A stretch of 64,000 nucleotides of DNA from Rhodocyclales bacterium (lineage in GTDB: Bacteria; Pseudomonadota; Gammaproteobacteria; Burkholderiales; Rhodocyclaceae): NCBI GenBank assembly GCA_016183655.1, contig JACPEH010000008.1, positions 124,001 through 188,000 on the forward strand. The letters are read 5' to 3'. The translations under genes and the position numbers were made by a program. Below are positions 57,097 to 64,000 of the stretch, one piece after another. Positions within the stretch are counted from its first letter, which is position 1. The number at the start of each line of letters is the position of its first letter. The notes beneath the pieces are model-generated. The model saw only the letters and a list, made by a program, of their open reading frames with translations. It was not told where the DNA came from and ran no database searches.

Positions 57097-58122
57097 TCAA
57101 CGCGCCGGCGGCGCGTCGACCAGCAGCAGATACGGCGTGACGGCGCGCATGCGCAGCTGGGGGAACGAGGTGCGCAGCAGTTGCAGCGCACGCTCGGGAT
57201 CGTCCAGCGGCAGCACGGCGGAGACGACGAGGCCTTCGAGCTGCGCGCGGTCGTGGTGGATGCGGCCGCGGCGGTGGCGGTCGAGTTCGTCGAGCACCGC
57301 CGGCAACGGGTGCCGGTCAACCACCAGCTGGCGGAACTGCCAGGCGTCGGCAAGGCTGCGCGGGTCGATCGCCTCGCTTGGAGCGATGCCGGCCGGCGTC
57401 AGGCGAACGCGCTCGCCGGCGCCGACGACGCGCGCTTCGCGGCTTGCCGCCGGCGCAGCCGCCGACTGCACGGCGACTCGGGATTCGAGCATGCTCAGCA
57501 CGGTGGCGCCGTCTTCGCGCTTGACGACGAAGCGCGTTCCCAGCGCGCGGATGCTGCCGTGCGCGGTCTCGACCAGGAACGGACGCGTCGCGTCCCTGGC
57601 CACGTCCACGAGGATCTCGCCCTGCACCAGCTCGACGCTGCGACGGTTTTCGTCGTAGCGCAGGTTGACGGCGCTGGCGCCGTTCAGCGCGAGGCGCGTG
57701 CCGTCGCTCAGGGTGCGCGTCTCCCACTGGCCGGCAGCGGTCCGCACGTCGGCCGCCAGGTAGGCCGGAGGATAGGCCTGCAGCATCAGCCAGGCCGGCA
57801 CGGCCAGCGCGCAAACCGCCGCCAGCCCGGCGCCGAGGCGCCGGCGCCGCGCACCGGGGTTACGCGGACGATCGGGCGCGAACGCCGCGTTGAGCGCGGC
57901 ATGCGCGGGGCGCGGATTGCCGGCGGCGTTGGCGCGCACCGCCTGCACCCGGCCGATCAAGCCTTCCATTCGCGCGGCGCTGGCGGCATGGCGCGGATCG
58001 GCCTGCTTCCAGGCCTCGAAGCCGGCACGGGCGCGGGCGCGTTCGGCCGCGTCGTCGGCGGTCAGGCGCACGATCCACTCGGCCGCCTGCGCGGCCAGGA
58101 GATCGGCCGACGGCTCAGCCAC
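57097..58122 (-). CDS. fecR: FecR-type anti-sigma/signal transducer
   Basis: About 341 residues from a GTG at 58122 that overlaps the sigma factor gene by 8 bp. N-terminal DUF4880-like segment (LAAQAAEWIVRLTADDAAER), one membrane helix (LGAGLAAVCALAVPAWLML) and a periplasmic FecR domain (LSDGTRLALNGASAVNLRY, GEILVDVARD, ALGTRFVVKREDG) with a C-terminal secretin/TonB-like STN-interacting region. Carries the receptor signal to the sigma factor. Confidence 0.9.
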   Translation of the reverse strand: MAEPSADLLAAQAAEWIVRLTADDAAERARARAGFEAWKQADPRHAASAARMEGLIGRVQAVRANAAGNPRPAHAALNAAFAPDRPRNPGARRRRLGAGLAAVCALAVPAWLMLQAYPPAYLAADVRTAAGQWETRTLSDGTRLALNGASAVNLRYDENRRSVELVQGEILVDVARDATRPFLVETAHGSIRALGTRFVVKREDGATVLSMLESRVAVQSAAAPAASREARVVGAGERVRLTPAGIAPSEAIDPRSLADAWQFRQLVVDRHPLPAVLDELDRHRRGRIHHDRAQLEGLVVSAVLPLDDPERALQLLRTSFPQLRMRAVTPYLLLVDAPPAR

Positions 58123-58633
58123 CCTGCCCCCGCAGACAATTGGCCAGCGCCTGGACCAGGTACTTGCGGACCATCCGGGTCGACACGTCGAGCTGGGCGG
58201 CAATGGCGGCGTGGGTCTGGCCGTCGAGGTAGTGCAGCAGGAACGCCTCGCGCGCCTTGGCGGAGACGCCCTGCAACGCAGCACCGATCTCTTCCAGAGC
58301 CTGCAGCGTGGCCAGCGTCTGCTCGGGTGAGGGGTAGCCCGGCAACGTCTCCGCCGCATGCGCGAGTTCGCTCAGGTAGGCCGCTTCGATCGACTGGCGC
58401 CGCACGCGGTCCACCAGCAGCCGCTTGGCGGTGGTGGTGAGGTAGGCGCGCGGCTCCTGGATGCCCAGCAGCGCGTCGCGCGAGGCAATGATGCGCAGGA
58501 AGGTGTCGTGCGCTACGTCGGCGGCGTTGTGGGCGCAGCCCAGCTTCTTGCGCAGCCAGCCATGGAGCCAGCTGTGGTGGTCGCGGTAGAGGGTATGGAT
58601 ATGTTGCTGCAGGACAAACTCGGCGGCCGACAC
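58115..58633 (-). CDS. fecI: FecI-type ECF sigma factor
   Basis: A 172-residue sigma70-family factor from a GTG at 58633 preceded by GGGGGAG. Region 2 is HSWLHGWLRKKLGCAHNAADVAHDTFLRI and region 4 is LDGQTHAAIAAQLDVSTRMVRKYL. FecI-type factors direct transcription of the adjoining receptor gene when the FecR signal arrives. A Fur-like box lies upstream. Confidence 0.92.
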   Translation of the reverse strand: MSAAEFVLQQHIHTLYRDHHSWLHGWLRKKLGCAHNAADVAHDTFLRIIASRDALLGIQEPRAYLTTTAKRLLVDRVRRQSIEAAYLSELAHAAETLPGYPSPEQTLATLQALEEIGAALQGVSAKAREAFLLHYLDGQTHAAIAAQLDVSTRMVRKYLVQALANCLRGQGG

Positions 58634-58676
58634 GGCTCCCCCTTTTTGAGACAGGTGCCTGGCACCGACAACTCGT

Positions 58677-58700
58677 GAATGGGAATCGTTCTCATTCTAC
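58677..58700 (-). promoter_or_regulatory. Fur-like box upstream of fecI
   Basis: Reading leftward, GTAGAATGAGAACGATTCCC then ATTC; the core TGAGAAC-N-ATTCCCA resembles the Fur operator (TGATAATNATTATCA). Located about 45-65 bp before the fecI start, consistent with iron-dependent repression. Confidence 0.75.
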
Positions 58701-58920
58701 AGAATACGCGTCAAGGGAAGCAACTCGCGCCGCGACATGCACGCCACTACATGCACACCAGGCAATGCCGCGAGTGCGGCGGGCGGACGACGTTTTTCAT
58801 TTTGCCGATTGCGGCGGCAAGCTCGGGCCAGCGGGAGAGGCCGGCATGCCAGCCCTTCCCCCGCCCCCCGCGATGCCAACTCGCCTCGCCGAGAAGTAAG
58901 AAAGAGGCCCAGGCCCGCTC

Positions 58921-59021
58921 GGGCGGCAGCGGCGCCCGGTGCCGCAATGCCGCAGTCCGCCCCCCGCATCAGCGACGACGACCTGAAGGCGGTGATCGGC
59001 TGGGTGCTGGCGCTGGAGTAA
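58921..59021 (+). pseudogene. 3' fragment of the c-551-like cytochrome gene
   Basis: Positions 58968-59017 are identical over 50 bp to 53700-53749, encoding ISDDDLKAVIGWVLALE and a stop. Similarity continues weakly upstream (GGGCGGCAGCGGCG at 58921 matches 53645), with the haem-proximal part lost. No start or signal peptide remains. Either a decayed second cytochrome gene or a partial duplication bordering the iron-uptake cassette. Confidence 0.8.
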
Positions 59022-59103
59022 GTCCAGCGCCGTGCGCCCGGGATGGGGGTAGAAGAACTAGAAGTGCCTCGATACGGACTGTTCCGTGTCCGGACGTGTG
59101 GGC

Positions 59104-59649
59104 TCAGGGGTTATACAGTTCGATCGGTTGATCGCGCTGGAACGTCTGCTGCTCCATCGACTTGTCGGCAAACGCCGCGGTATCGTCCTTGATCGGGCCT
59201 TGGGCACCGTGAACCTCGCTCGTCGTTTCGCCCATGTACAGCTCTAGCGGCTCATTGCGCTGGAACTTCTCCTGCCATTTCGACTTTTCGGCGATCGGGC
59301 TGGGATCGCCCCGCACCGGCCCTTCCGCGCCGCGGGTCTCGCCCGGCTCGGCGACTTTCGAAACCGGCGGGTTATACAACTCGACAGGCTGATCGGAACG
59401 GAAGCTTTTCTGCCCCATCGACTTGTCGTCGAGCACGGCAAGATCGTCCCGCACCGGCCCTTCGGCGCCACGGTTCAAGACGCTCTGGGTATCGGCAGCG
59501 ACCTCATTGGTATAGGGATCGTTCAGATAGCCATTCAGGTAGCGATCCACGTAATCATCGGCAGCCTGCGCCGAACCGAGCGGCGCCAGCGTACCGGCGA
59601 CCCCGATGCAGAGGCCGCAAACCTGCTTCAACAAGAATTGCTTTTTCAT
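59104..59649 (-). CDS. Exported protein with three 34-residue repeats
   Basis: A 181-residue protein with signal peptide (CGLCIGVAGTLAPLGSAQAA) and SD AAGGAGAAA. Three repeats at about 61-94, 107-140 and 148-181 follow the pattern GAEGPVRDD.....KSM.Q..F.R.QP.ELYNP. The linkers between repeats are 12 and 7 residues. The repeats are acidic with a conserved aromatic Tyr near the end. No family recognised. It is divergent from a secreted metallopeptidase gene across a 244-bp gap. Confidence 0.75.
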   Translation of the reverse strand: MKKQFLLKQVCGLCIGVAGTLAPLGSAQAADDYVDRYLNGYLNDPYTNEVAADTQSVLNRGAEGPVRDDLAVLDDKSMGQKSFRSDQPVELYNPPVSKVAEPGETRGAEGPVRGDPSPIAEKSKWQEKFQRNEPLELYMGETTSEVHGAQGPIKDDTAAFADKSMEQQTFQRDQPIELYNP

Positions 59650-59893
59650 GGCGTTTCTCCTTCAGCGTATTTCCTCCCTGAAAGTGAAATCCGATTTCCG
59701 TCAACGTGGATTCGACCCGAAGCGCTGCGCTTGGTTCGCCGAAAAAACGTTCCCGGACGCGTTCTCCGTCACCGCACCGGGAACAATGCCCGGCGCGACA
59801 CGGTCCACTTCTTACGGGGGTATCGGCCGGGCGGCAGCTTTGGCTGGCGCCGTCGCGAGGACAACCTGAAGCCAACCAGCGGGGAGGGCGAAA

Positions 59894-60889
59894 ATGACCA
59901 GAAAGCGGGAAGAACGGCGTCGGGGTACGCCCCGCACCTGGATCATGCGGCAGATGCGACTGCCGCTGATCATCGCGTCGATCGCCTGTTCGCTGGCGCA
60001 CGCCGAGACCGGCCGCGACGCGCCGACGAAACCGGGCGTCAGCAGCCGCAAGCTGGGGCTGGACATCCGCGTCGAGCCCGGCGGCTGGGGCGACGTGAAC
60101 ACGCGCAACATCGAAACGGTGCTCTATGCGGTTGCCGACGAGTTGATGGCGCAGCTGCCGGAGAAGCTGGTGGCGCCGATCGTCGTCAGCCACACCGACC
60201 GCGCCCCGGTCGCGCTGTACGAGCGCGGCCCCGGCGGCGAATACCGCGTGCAGCTGCATGCCAAGGGCGAGAAGTGGCATCTGTACGCCTACGAATTCGC
60301 CCATGAGCTGTGCCACATCCTGTCGAATTACGAGCACAACGTCGGCCCGCAGACGGTCAAGCACAACCAGTGGTTCGAGGAAACGCTGTGCGAGACGGCC
60401 TCGCTGTTTACGCTGACGAGTCTCGCCGCCAGCTGGGAACGGTCGCCGCCGGAACAGCGCTGGGCGGGCGAGGCGAGGAACCTGCGGCGCTTCTTCGACC
60501 ATCTGATCTCCGAGGGCCATCGCCAGCTGCCTGCGGACGCGCCGCTGTCGGCTTGGCTGCAGGAGAACGAGGCGGAACTGCGGCAAAACCCTTACTGGCG
60601 CAAGAAGAACGAAGTCGTCGCCAACCTGTTGCTGCCCTTGTTCAGGAGCAATCCGCAGAACTGGGAGGCGCTGGGCTATCTCAACCTGAACCCCGACGAT
60701 GCCCGCAGCACGCTTGAGGACTACCTGCGCCACTGGTACGACAACGCGCCGCGCGAACACAAACGCTTCGTCGCCAGCGTCCTGGCCCTGCTGTGGGACA
60801 AGGAAACGGCGCCGGCGGTCGGCGACGTCGCGGCGCCGGCCACCGGATCGCCGCTCGCCGTGGCGAAAACCGGCACCAGCGTCCGCTGA
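59894..60889 (+). CDS. Exported HExxH zinc metallopeptidase-like protein
   Basis: A 331-residue protein with a basic start and a signal-like segment ([16 protein letters not shown]). The motif HELCH at residues 137-141 ([17 protein letters not shown]) is a gluzincin/metzincin-type zinc site, and [13 protein letters not shown] at about 160-172 offers the third ligand Glu. The rest is helical with no recognised domain. GAGGG precedes the ATG at 59894. Substrate unknown; the neighbouring repeat protein is a possible one by position only. Confidence 0.72.
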   Translation: MTRKREERRRGTPRTWIMRQMRLPLIIASIACSLAHAETGRDAPTKPGVSSRKLGLDIRVEPGGWGDVNTRNIETVLYAVADELMAQLPEKLVAPIVVSHTDRAPVALYERGPGGEYRVQLHAKGEKWHLYAYEFAHELCHILSNYEHNVGPQTVKHNQWFEETLCETASLFTLTSLAASWERSPPEQRWAGEARNLRRFFDHLISEGHRQLPADAPLSAWLQENEAELRQNPYWRKKNEVVANLLLPLFRSNPQNWEALGYLNLNPDDARSTLEDYLRHWYDNAPREHKRFVASVLALLWDKETAPAVGDVAAPATGSPLAVAKTGTSVR

Positions 60890-61095
60890 GCGGCACGCCC
60901 CGGCTCGCATCTTCGCAGGCCTTGATCATCGCCCGTCGTCCCGGAACTCGTTTCCGGCCGCGCAGTCAATTCCTGCTGTCAATTCCAATGCCACGGCAAG
61001 GCGCTCGCGCCCCCGAGGCAACGCCCGCAGCCCTGTAGAACGACAGCAACGATTGACCCGGCTGGCAGCAGCCGTCACTGGCACAGGAGGCAACG

Positions 61096-62223
61096 ATGAG
61101 CGGAATCCGGCTTCTGGTAGGCACGCGCAAGGGCGCTTTCATCCTCAGTTCGGACGGCAGCCGCCGGAAGTGGGAGGTCAGCGGCCCGCACTTCGGCGGC
61201 TGGGAGATCTACCACCTGAAGGGCTCGCCGGCCGACCCGAACCGGATCTACGTGTCGCAGACGAGCAGCTGGTTCGGCCAGACCATCCAGCGCTCGGACG
61301 ACGGCGGCAAGACCTGGAACGCGGTCGGCAACCAGTTCGCCTACGCCGGCGAGACGGGAACGCCAATCGGCACCCACCAGTGGTACGACGGCACGTCGCG
61401 GCCGTGGGAATTCAAGCGCGTGTGGCACCTCGAACCGTCGCTGGACGACCCGGACACGGTCTGGGCCGGCGTCGAGGACGCCGCCCTGTTCCGCAGCACC
61501 GACGGCGGCCGGAGCTGGCACGAGCTGCCCGGGCTGCGCGGCCACGGCACCGGGCCGGCCTGGCAGCCGGGCGCCGGCGGCCTGTGCCTGCACACCATCC
61601 TGCTCGACCCGGGCAATCCGCAGCGGCTCTACACCGCCATCTCGGCCGCCGGCGCCTTCCGCAGCGACGACGCCGGCGAGAGCTGGAAGCCGATCAACCG
61701 CGGCCTGCACTCGCAATACATCCCCGACCCGAACGCCGAGGTCGGCCACTGCGTGCACCGCATCGCCATGCACCGCGACCGCCCACAGACGCTGTACATG
61801 CAGAAGCACTGGGACGTGCTGCGCAGCGACGACGCCGGCGACTCCTGGCGCGAAGTCAGCGGCAACCTGCCGAGCGACTTCGGCTTCGTCGTCGACGTGC
61901 ATGCGCACGAGCCGGAGACGATCTACGTGGTGCCGATCAAGAGCGATTCCGAGCACTATCCGCCCGACGGCAAGCTGCGCGTCTACCGCAGCCGCCAGGG
62001 CGGCAACGAGTGGGAGGCGCTGACCGACGGGCTGCCGCAGCAGGACTGCTACGTAAACGTACTGCGCGACGCGATGACGGTCGATTCGTTCGACCCCTGC
62101 GGCATCTATTTCGGCACCACCGGCGGCCAGGTCTATGCGTCGGCCGACGCCGGCGACAGCTGGACGGCGATCGTCCGCGACCTGCCGGCGGTGCTCTCGG
62201 TCGAGGTGCAGACGCTGCCATGA
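61096..62223 (+). CDS. BNR/Asp-box beta-propeller protein
   Basis: A 375-residue soluble propeller without a signal peptide. Asp-box motifs of the form S.DGG..W recur: [36 protein letters not shown] and ASADAGDSW. It begins [15 protein letters not shown]. This sialidase/Vps10-like repeat family is frequently annotated exo-alpha-sialidase, but catalytic residues cannot be assigned and enzymatic activity is doubtful. Start preceded by AGGAGGCAA. Its stop overlaps the MoaD-like start (ATGA). Confidence 0.85.
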   Translation: MSGIRLLVGTRKGAFILSSDGSRRKWEVSGPHFGGWEIYHLKGSPADPNRIYVSQTSSWFGQTIQRSDDGGKTWNAVGNQFAYAGETGTPIGTHQWYDGTSRPWEFKRVWHLEPSLDDPDTVWAGVEDAALFRSTDGGRSWHELPGLRGHGTGPAWQPGAGGLCLHTILLDPGNPQRLYTAISAAGAFRSDDAGESWKPINRGLHSQYIPDPNAEVGHCVHRIAMHRDRPQTLYMQKHWDVLRSDDAGDSWREVSGNLPSDFGFVVDVHAHEPETIYVVPIKSDSEHYPPDGKLRVYRSRQGGNEWEALTDGLPQQDCYVNVLRDAMTVDSFDPCGIYFGTTGGQVYASADAGDSWTAIVRDLPAVLSVEVQTLP

Positions 62224-62516
62224 TCCGCGTCGTGCTGCCGACGCCGCTGCGCACGCTGGCGCGGATCGACGGGGAAGTGACGGTCGAACCGGCCGGCCCG
62301 CCGACGCTGGCGGCGCTGATCGACGCGCTGGAAGCCGCCTATCCGGCGCTCGCCGGCACCCTGCGCGACCCGACGACGCGCCGGCGGCGGCCGCTGCTGC
62401 GCTTCTTCGCGTGCGGCGAGGATCTGTCGCACGCGCCGCTGGAAATGCCGCTGCCCGCAGCGGTGGCCGACGGCAGAGAACCGCTGCTGGTGGTCGGGGC
62501 GATCGCCGGCGGCTAG
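62220..62516 (+). CDS. MoaD/ThiS-like small protein ending Gly-Gly
   Basis: A 98-residue ubiquitin-like fold: [49 protein letters not shown] and the C-terminus VVGAIAGG. The diglycine end is the feature adenylated or thiocarboxylated in sulfur carriers. Translationally coupled to the BNR propeller, a pairing that suggests a shared but unknown function, separate from molybdopterin synthesis since no moaE is present. Confidence 0.8.
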   Translation: MIRVVLPTPLRTLARIDGEVTVEPAGPPTLAALIDALEAAYPALAGTLRDPTTRRRRPLLRFFACGEDLSHAPLEMPLPAAVADGREPLLVVGAIAGG

Positions 62517-62684
62517 TAGTCAGTCATGTTGGAACGGATGGATAGGTTCGTCATTCCGGCGAACGCCGGAATCCAGGAAAACCCCGCAAACACTTGCCAC
62601 CAACGTACGAGCCTACCACCTGGATTCCGGGTCAAGCCCGGAATGACGGGGGGTTACATCAACCGGATTCGAGTTGACTGACTG
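62517..62684. mobile_element. MITE-like element, second copy (about 168 bp)
   Basis: TAGTCAGTCA at the left and TGACTGACTG at the right, interior dRS3 palindromes and a GTACGAG spacer, as in 20946-21116. CTAG flanks both ends, a possible target duplication. It begins directly after the MoaD-like stop codon. Confidence 0.7.
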
Positions 62685-62694
62685 CTAGCCCTAA

Positions 62695-62760
62695 CCCCGT
62701 TCGTGGTGAGCCTGTCGAATCCTGTCCTGAGCCCTGCCGAAGGGCAGGAACGGCGCCCCA
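62695..62760. repeat. Repeat related to 29325-29435
   Basis: CCCGTTCGTGGTGAGCCTGTCG, TCCTGTCCTGAGC and CGAAGGGC appear here; the sequence is an inverted relative of the TTCGACAAGCTCAGG repeat. Confidence 0.55.
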
Positions 62761-62824
62761 CCTCCGGGCACGCCCGCGAGCGGCGGCGAAACGGCATGAC
62801 ACTGCTCCATTCCGGAGCAGTTGC

Positions 62825-63430
62825 TCAATTTCTGGACAGTCGACCGGGCAACATGCGCGACAGCGTACCGTCGCGGCGCAGCGCGTGGCGGACGGCGGCG
62901 GCGACGTGCAGGCCGAGCAGCGCCACCAGCGCCCAACCGGCGACGAGGTGGACCTGCTTGAAGGCGGCGTTGAGCGCCTCGTCCGGCGCGCCCAGCCGCG
63001 GCAGCTCGATGCCGAAGAACTTCATCGCGTACGGCGTGAAGGACGAGGCGAGGTAGCCGGCCAGCGGCAGCACCAGCAGCAGCGCGTAGAGCACGCGGTG
63101 CGCGGCCTGCGCCAGCACGGCTTCGCGGCCCCCGGCCACCGTTGCCAGCGGAGCCGGCGGCGGCGCCAGGCGGCGGACGACGAGGCGCGCCAGCACCAGC
63201 AGCAGCGCGACGATGCCGAGCGACTTGTGCAGCGCGTAGGCCGCGCTGCGCTCGGCGCCCTTGGGCAGCTCGACCATGTTCCAGCCGAGCCACAGCAGCC
63301 ACAGCACCAGCGCCGCCTGCAGCCAGTGCAGCAGGATCGCCGGCAGCGCATAGCGCGCGGCGGCGGCCGGCGCGGCGGTCGTTTCAACCGTGCCCGGCAG
63401 GCCTGCCGTCCGCAGCGCCTCGCCGTTCAT
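62825..63430 (-). CDS. Cytochrome b561
   Basis: A 201-residue membrane protein with four helices: YALPAILLHWLQAALVLWLLWLGW, LHKSLGIVALLLVLARLVVR, HRVLYALLLVLPLAGYLASS and VHLVAGWALVALLGLHVAAAVRH. Paired His residues (LLHW, LHKS, AAHRVL, QVHLV/GLHV) bind two haems; moves electrons between quinol and periplasmic partners. Start at 63430 overlaps the propeller gene stop (ATGA), linking the two. Confidence 0.9.
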   Translation of the reverse strand: MNGEALRTAGLPGTVETTAAPAAAARYALPAILLHWLQAALVLWLLWLGWNMVELPKGAERSAAYALHKSLGIVALLLVLARLVVRRLAPPPAPLATVAGGREAVLAQAAHRVLYALLLVLPLAGYLASSFTPYAMKFFGIELPRLGAPDEALNAAFKQVHLVAGWALVALLGLHVAAAVRHALRRDGTLSRMLPGRLSRN

Positions 63431-64000
63431 CGCAGCGCCACGCCCCAGGGCAGTTCGCCGACGGCGACGTCGGCCAGCTTCTTCATGGTGCCGGTGTCGA
63501 CCACCGAGACGCTGTTGGAGCGGCCGTTGGCGACATAGAGCTTGCCGCCGTCGGGGGTCAGCGCCATGTTCCACGGGCGCTTGCCGACGGGCGTGGTGGC
63601 GACGACGCTGTTGCTCGCGGTGTCGATCGCCATCACCGTGCCGTCACGGCCGTTGGAGACGAAGACGCGGCGGCCGTCGGGGTGCACGACCAGGCCGTTG
63701 GGGAACTGGCCGGCGACGATCACCGCGCTCACCTTGCGCGCGGCAACGTCGATCGCGTAGACCTTGCCGGCGATTTCGCAGGCAACGTAGGCGCGGCTGC
63801 CGTCGGGGGTAAACACGATGCCGCGCGGGCGCTTGCCGACCGGGATGTTGCCCACCTGGCGGCGCAGCGCGACGTCGATCACGTCGATCTGCTCGGCATC
63901 CTCGGCACTGACGTAGAGCCAGCGGCCGTCCGGGCTGAACACCGCGTGCTCGGGGTTCTGCCCCTCGACCTTGATCCGCGCCAGTTCGCGCACGCTGGCG
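63427..64000 (-). CDS. YVTN beta-propeller protein, PQQ-catabolism type (5' end outside window)
   Basis: About 191 codons are visible; the start lies beyond the right edge. Repeats of the form FSPDGRWLYVSAEDAEQIDVID, FTPDGSRAYVACEIAGKVYAID, VHPDGRRVFVSNGRDGTVMAID and LTPDGGKLYVANGRSNSVSVVD define a YVTN propeller, exported in relatives. The type is annotated as PQQ-dependent-catabolism-associated propeller, often near quinoprotein dehydrogenases, which fits this locus. It is coupled to cytochrome b561. Confidence 0.85.
   Translation of the reverse strand, partial: ASVRELARIKVEGQNPEHAVFSPDGRWLYVSAEDAEQIDVIDVALRRQVGNIPVGKRPRGIVFTPDGSRAYVACEIAGKVYAIDVAARKVSAVIVAGQFPNGLVVHPDGRRVFVSNGRDGTVMAIDTASNSVVATTPVGKRPWNMALTPDGGKLYVANGRSNSVSVVDTGTMKKLADVAVGELPWGVALR

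Noticed and set aside
61096..62223. Functional sialidase
   Set aside because: Asp-box repeats alone do not show sialidase activity; the arginine triad and catalytic residues could not be located.
60699..62516. 605-codon plus-strand frame spanning the BNR gene in another frame
   Set aside because: Only its final part, from 62220, is real (MoaD-like); the rest is a shadow of the metallopeptidase end and the BNR gene.

Overview
The window is about 64 kb of GC-rich DNA with dense genes, many ATGA/TGATG stop-start overlaps and dispersed palindromic repeats. Gene content (PQQ-dependent alcohol oxidation, NosR/NirI-type protein, the DUF3348-DUF802-OmpA-DUF2894 operon, class I ribonucleotide reductase under a cobalamin riboswitch) points to a Betaproteobacterium, plausibly Rhodocyclales or a relative. 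This is inferred from gene content only.

Layout. (1) 1-4079, minus strand: PQQ biosynthesis genes in the unusual order pqqB-pqqC-pqqA-pqqD, followed by a TonB-dependent receptor that reads like the PQQ receptor PqqU/YncD. (2) 4313-12785: accessory region with two uncharacterised genes, a secreted-looking beta-helix repeat protein, a higBA toxin-antitoxin pair, an AT-richer two-gene module with the AriA/AriB architecture of the PARIS anti-phage system, and a yhcG-type nuclease gene that stops early. (3) 12786-16021: solitary NosR-like membrane flavo-iron-sulfur protein and a pirin. (4) 16067-22302: nrdA, a signal-peptide-bearing CbiZ-nitrilase fusion, and nrdB, preceded by two tandem NrdR boxes, a sigma70-type promoter and a cobalamin riboswitch. 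(5) 22319-26586: persulfide dioxygenase-rhodanese and small metabolic or unknown genes. (6) 26648-37363, minus strand: a second PQQ-linked block with a sensor kinase, a NarL-type regulator, a proline iminopeptidase, pqqE, small membrane proteins and serC, headed by a TonB-dependent receptor, a TonB protein and a 70-residue exported protein. (7) 37745-41018, plus strand: an ethanol-type PQQ alcohol dehydrogenase carrying the Asp-x-Asp signature of lanthanide enzymes, a cytochrome c and a double-Cache protein. (8) 41145-44405: solute-binding protein and hybrid histidine kinase. (9) 44505-49000: a MotAB/ZorAB-like ion-driven motor operon with two cytoplasmic partners. (10) 49132-53753: AcoR-type sigma54 activator divergent from an aldehyde dehydrogenase with a clear -24/-12 promoter, DUF779 protein and cytochrome c. 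(11) 53832-58633: siderophore-type receptor with FecIR regulators and a Fur-like box, bounded by a 50-bp exact repeat of the cytochrome gene's 3' end. (12) 59104-64000: a triple-repeat exported protein, an HExxH metallopeptidase, a BNR-propeller/MoaD-like pair, cytochrome b561 and a PQQ-catabolism-type beta-propeller.

How it fits together. Regions 1, 6, 7, 10 and the right edge describe one physiology: periplasmic alcohol oxidation by a PQQ enzyme, electrons to cytochrome c, aldehyde removal by the sigma54-controlled dehydrogenase, PQQ synthesis split over two blocks, and TonB uptake for PQQ and perhaps for a metal complex. The least explained parts are the motor operon with its internally duplicated tail, the CbiZ-nitrilase fusion inside the ribonucleotide reductase locus, and the triple-repeat protein next to a metallopeptidase. 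No rRNA, tRNA or CRISPR array was seen.
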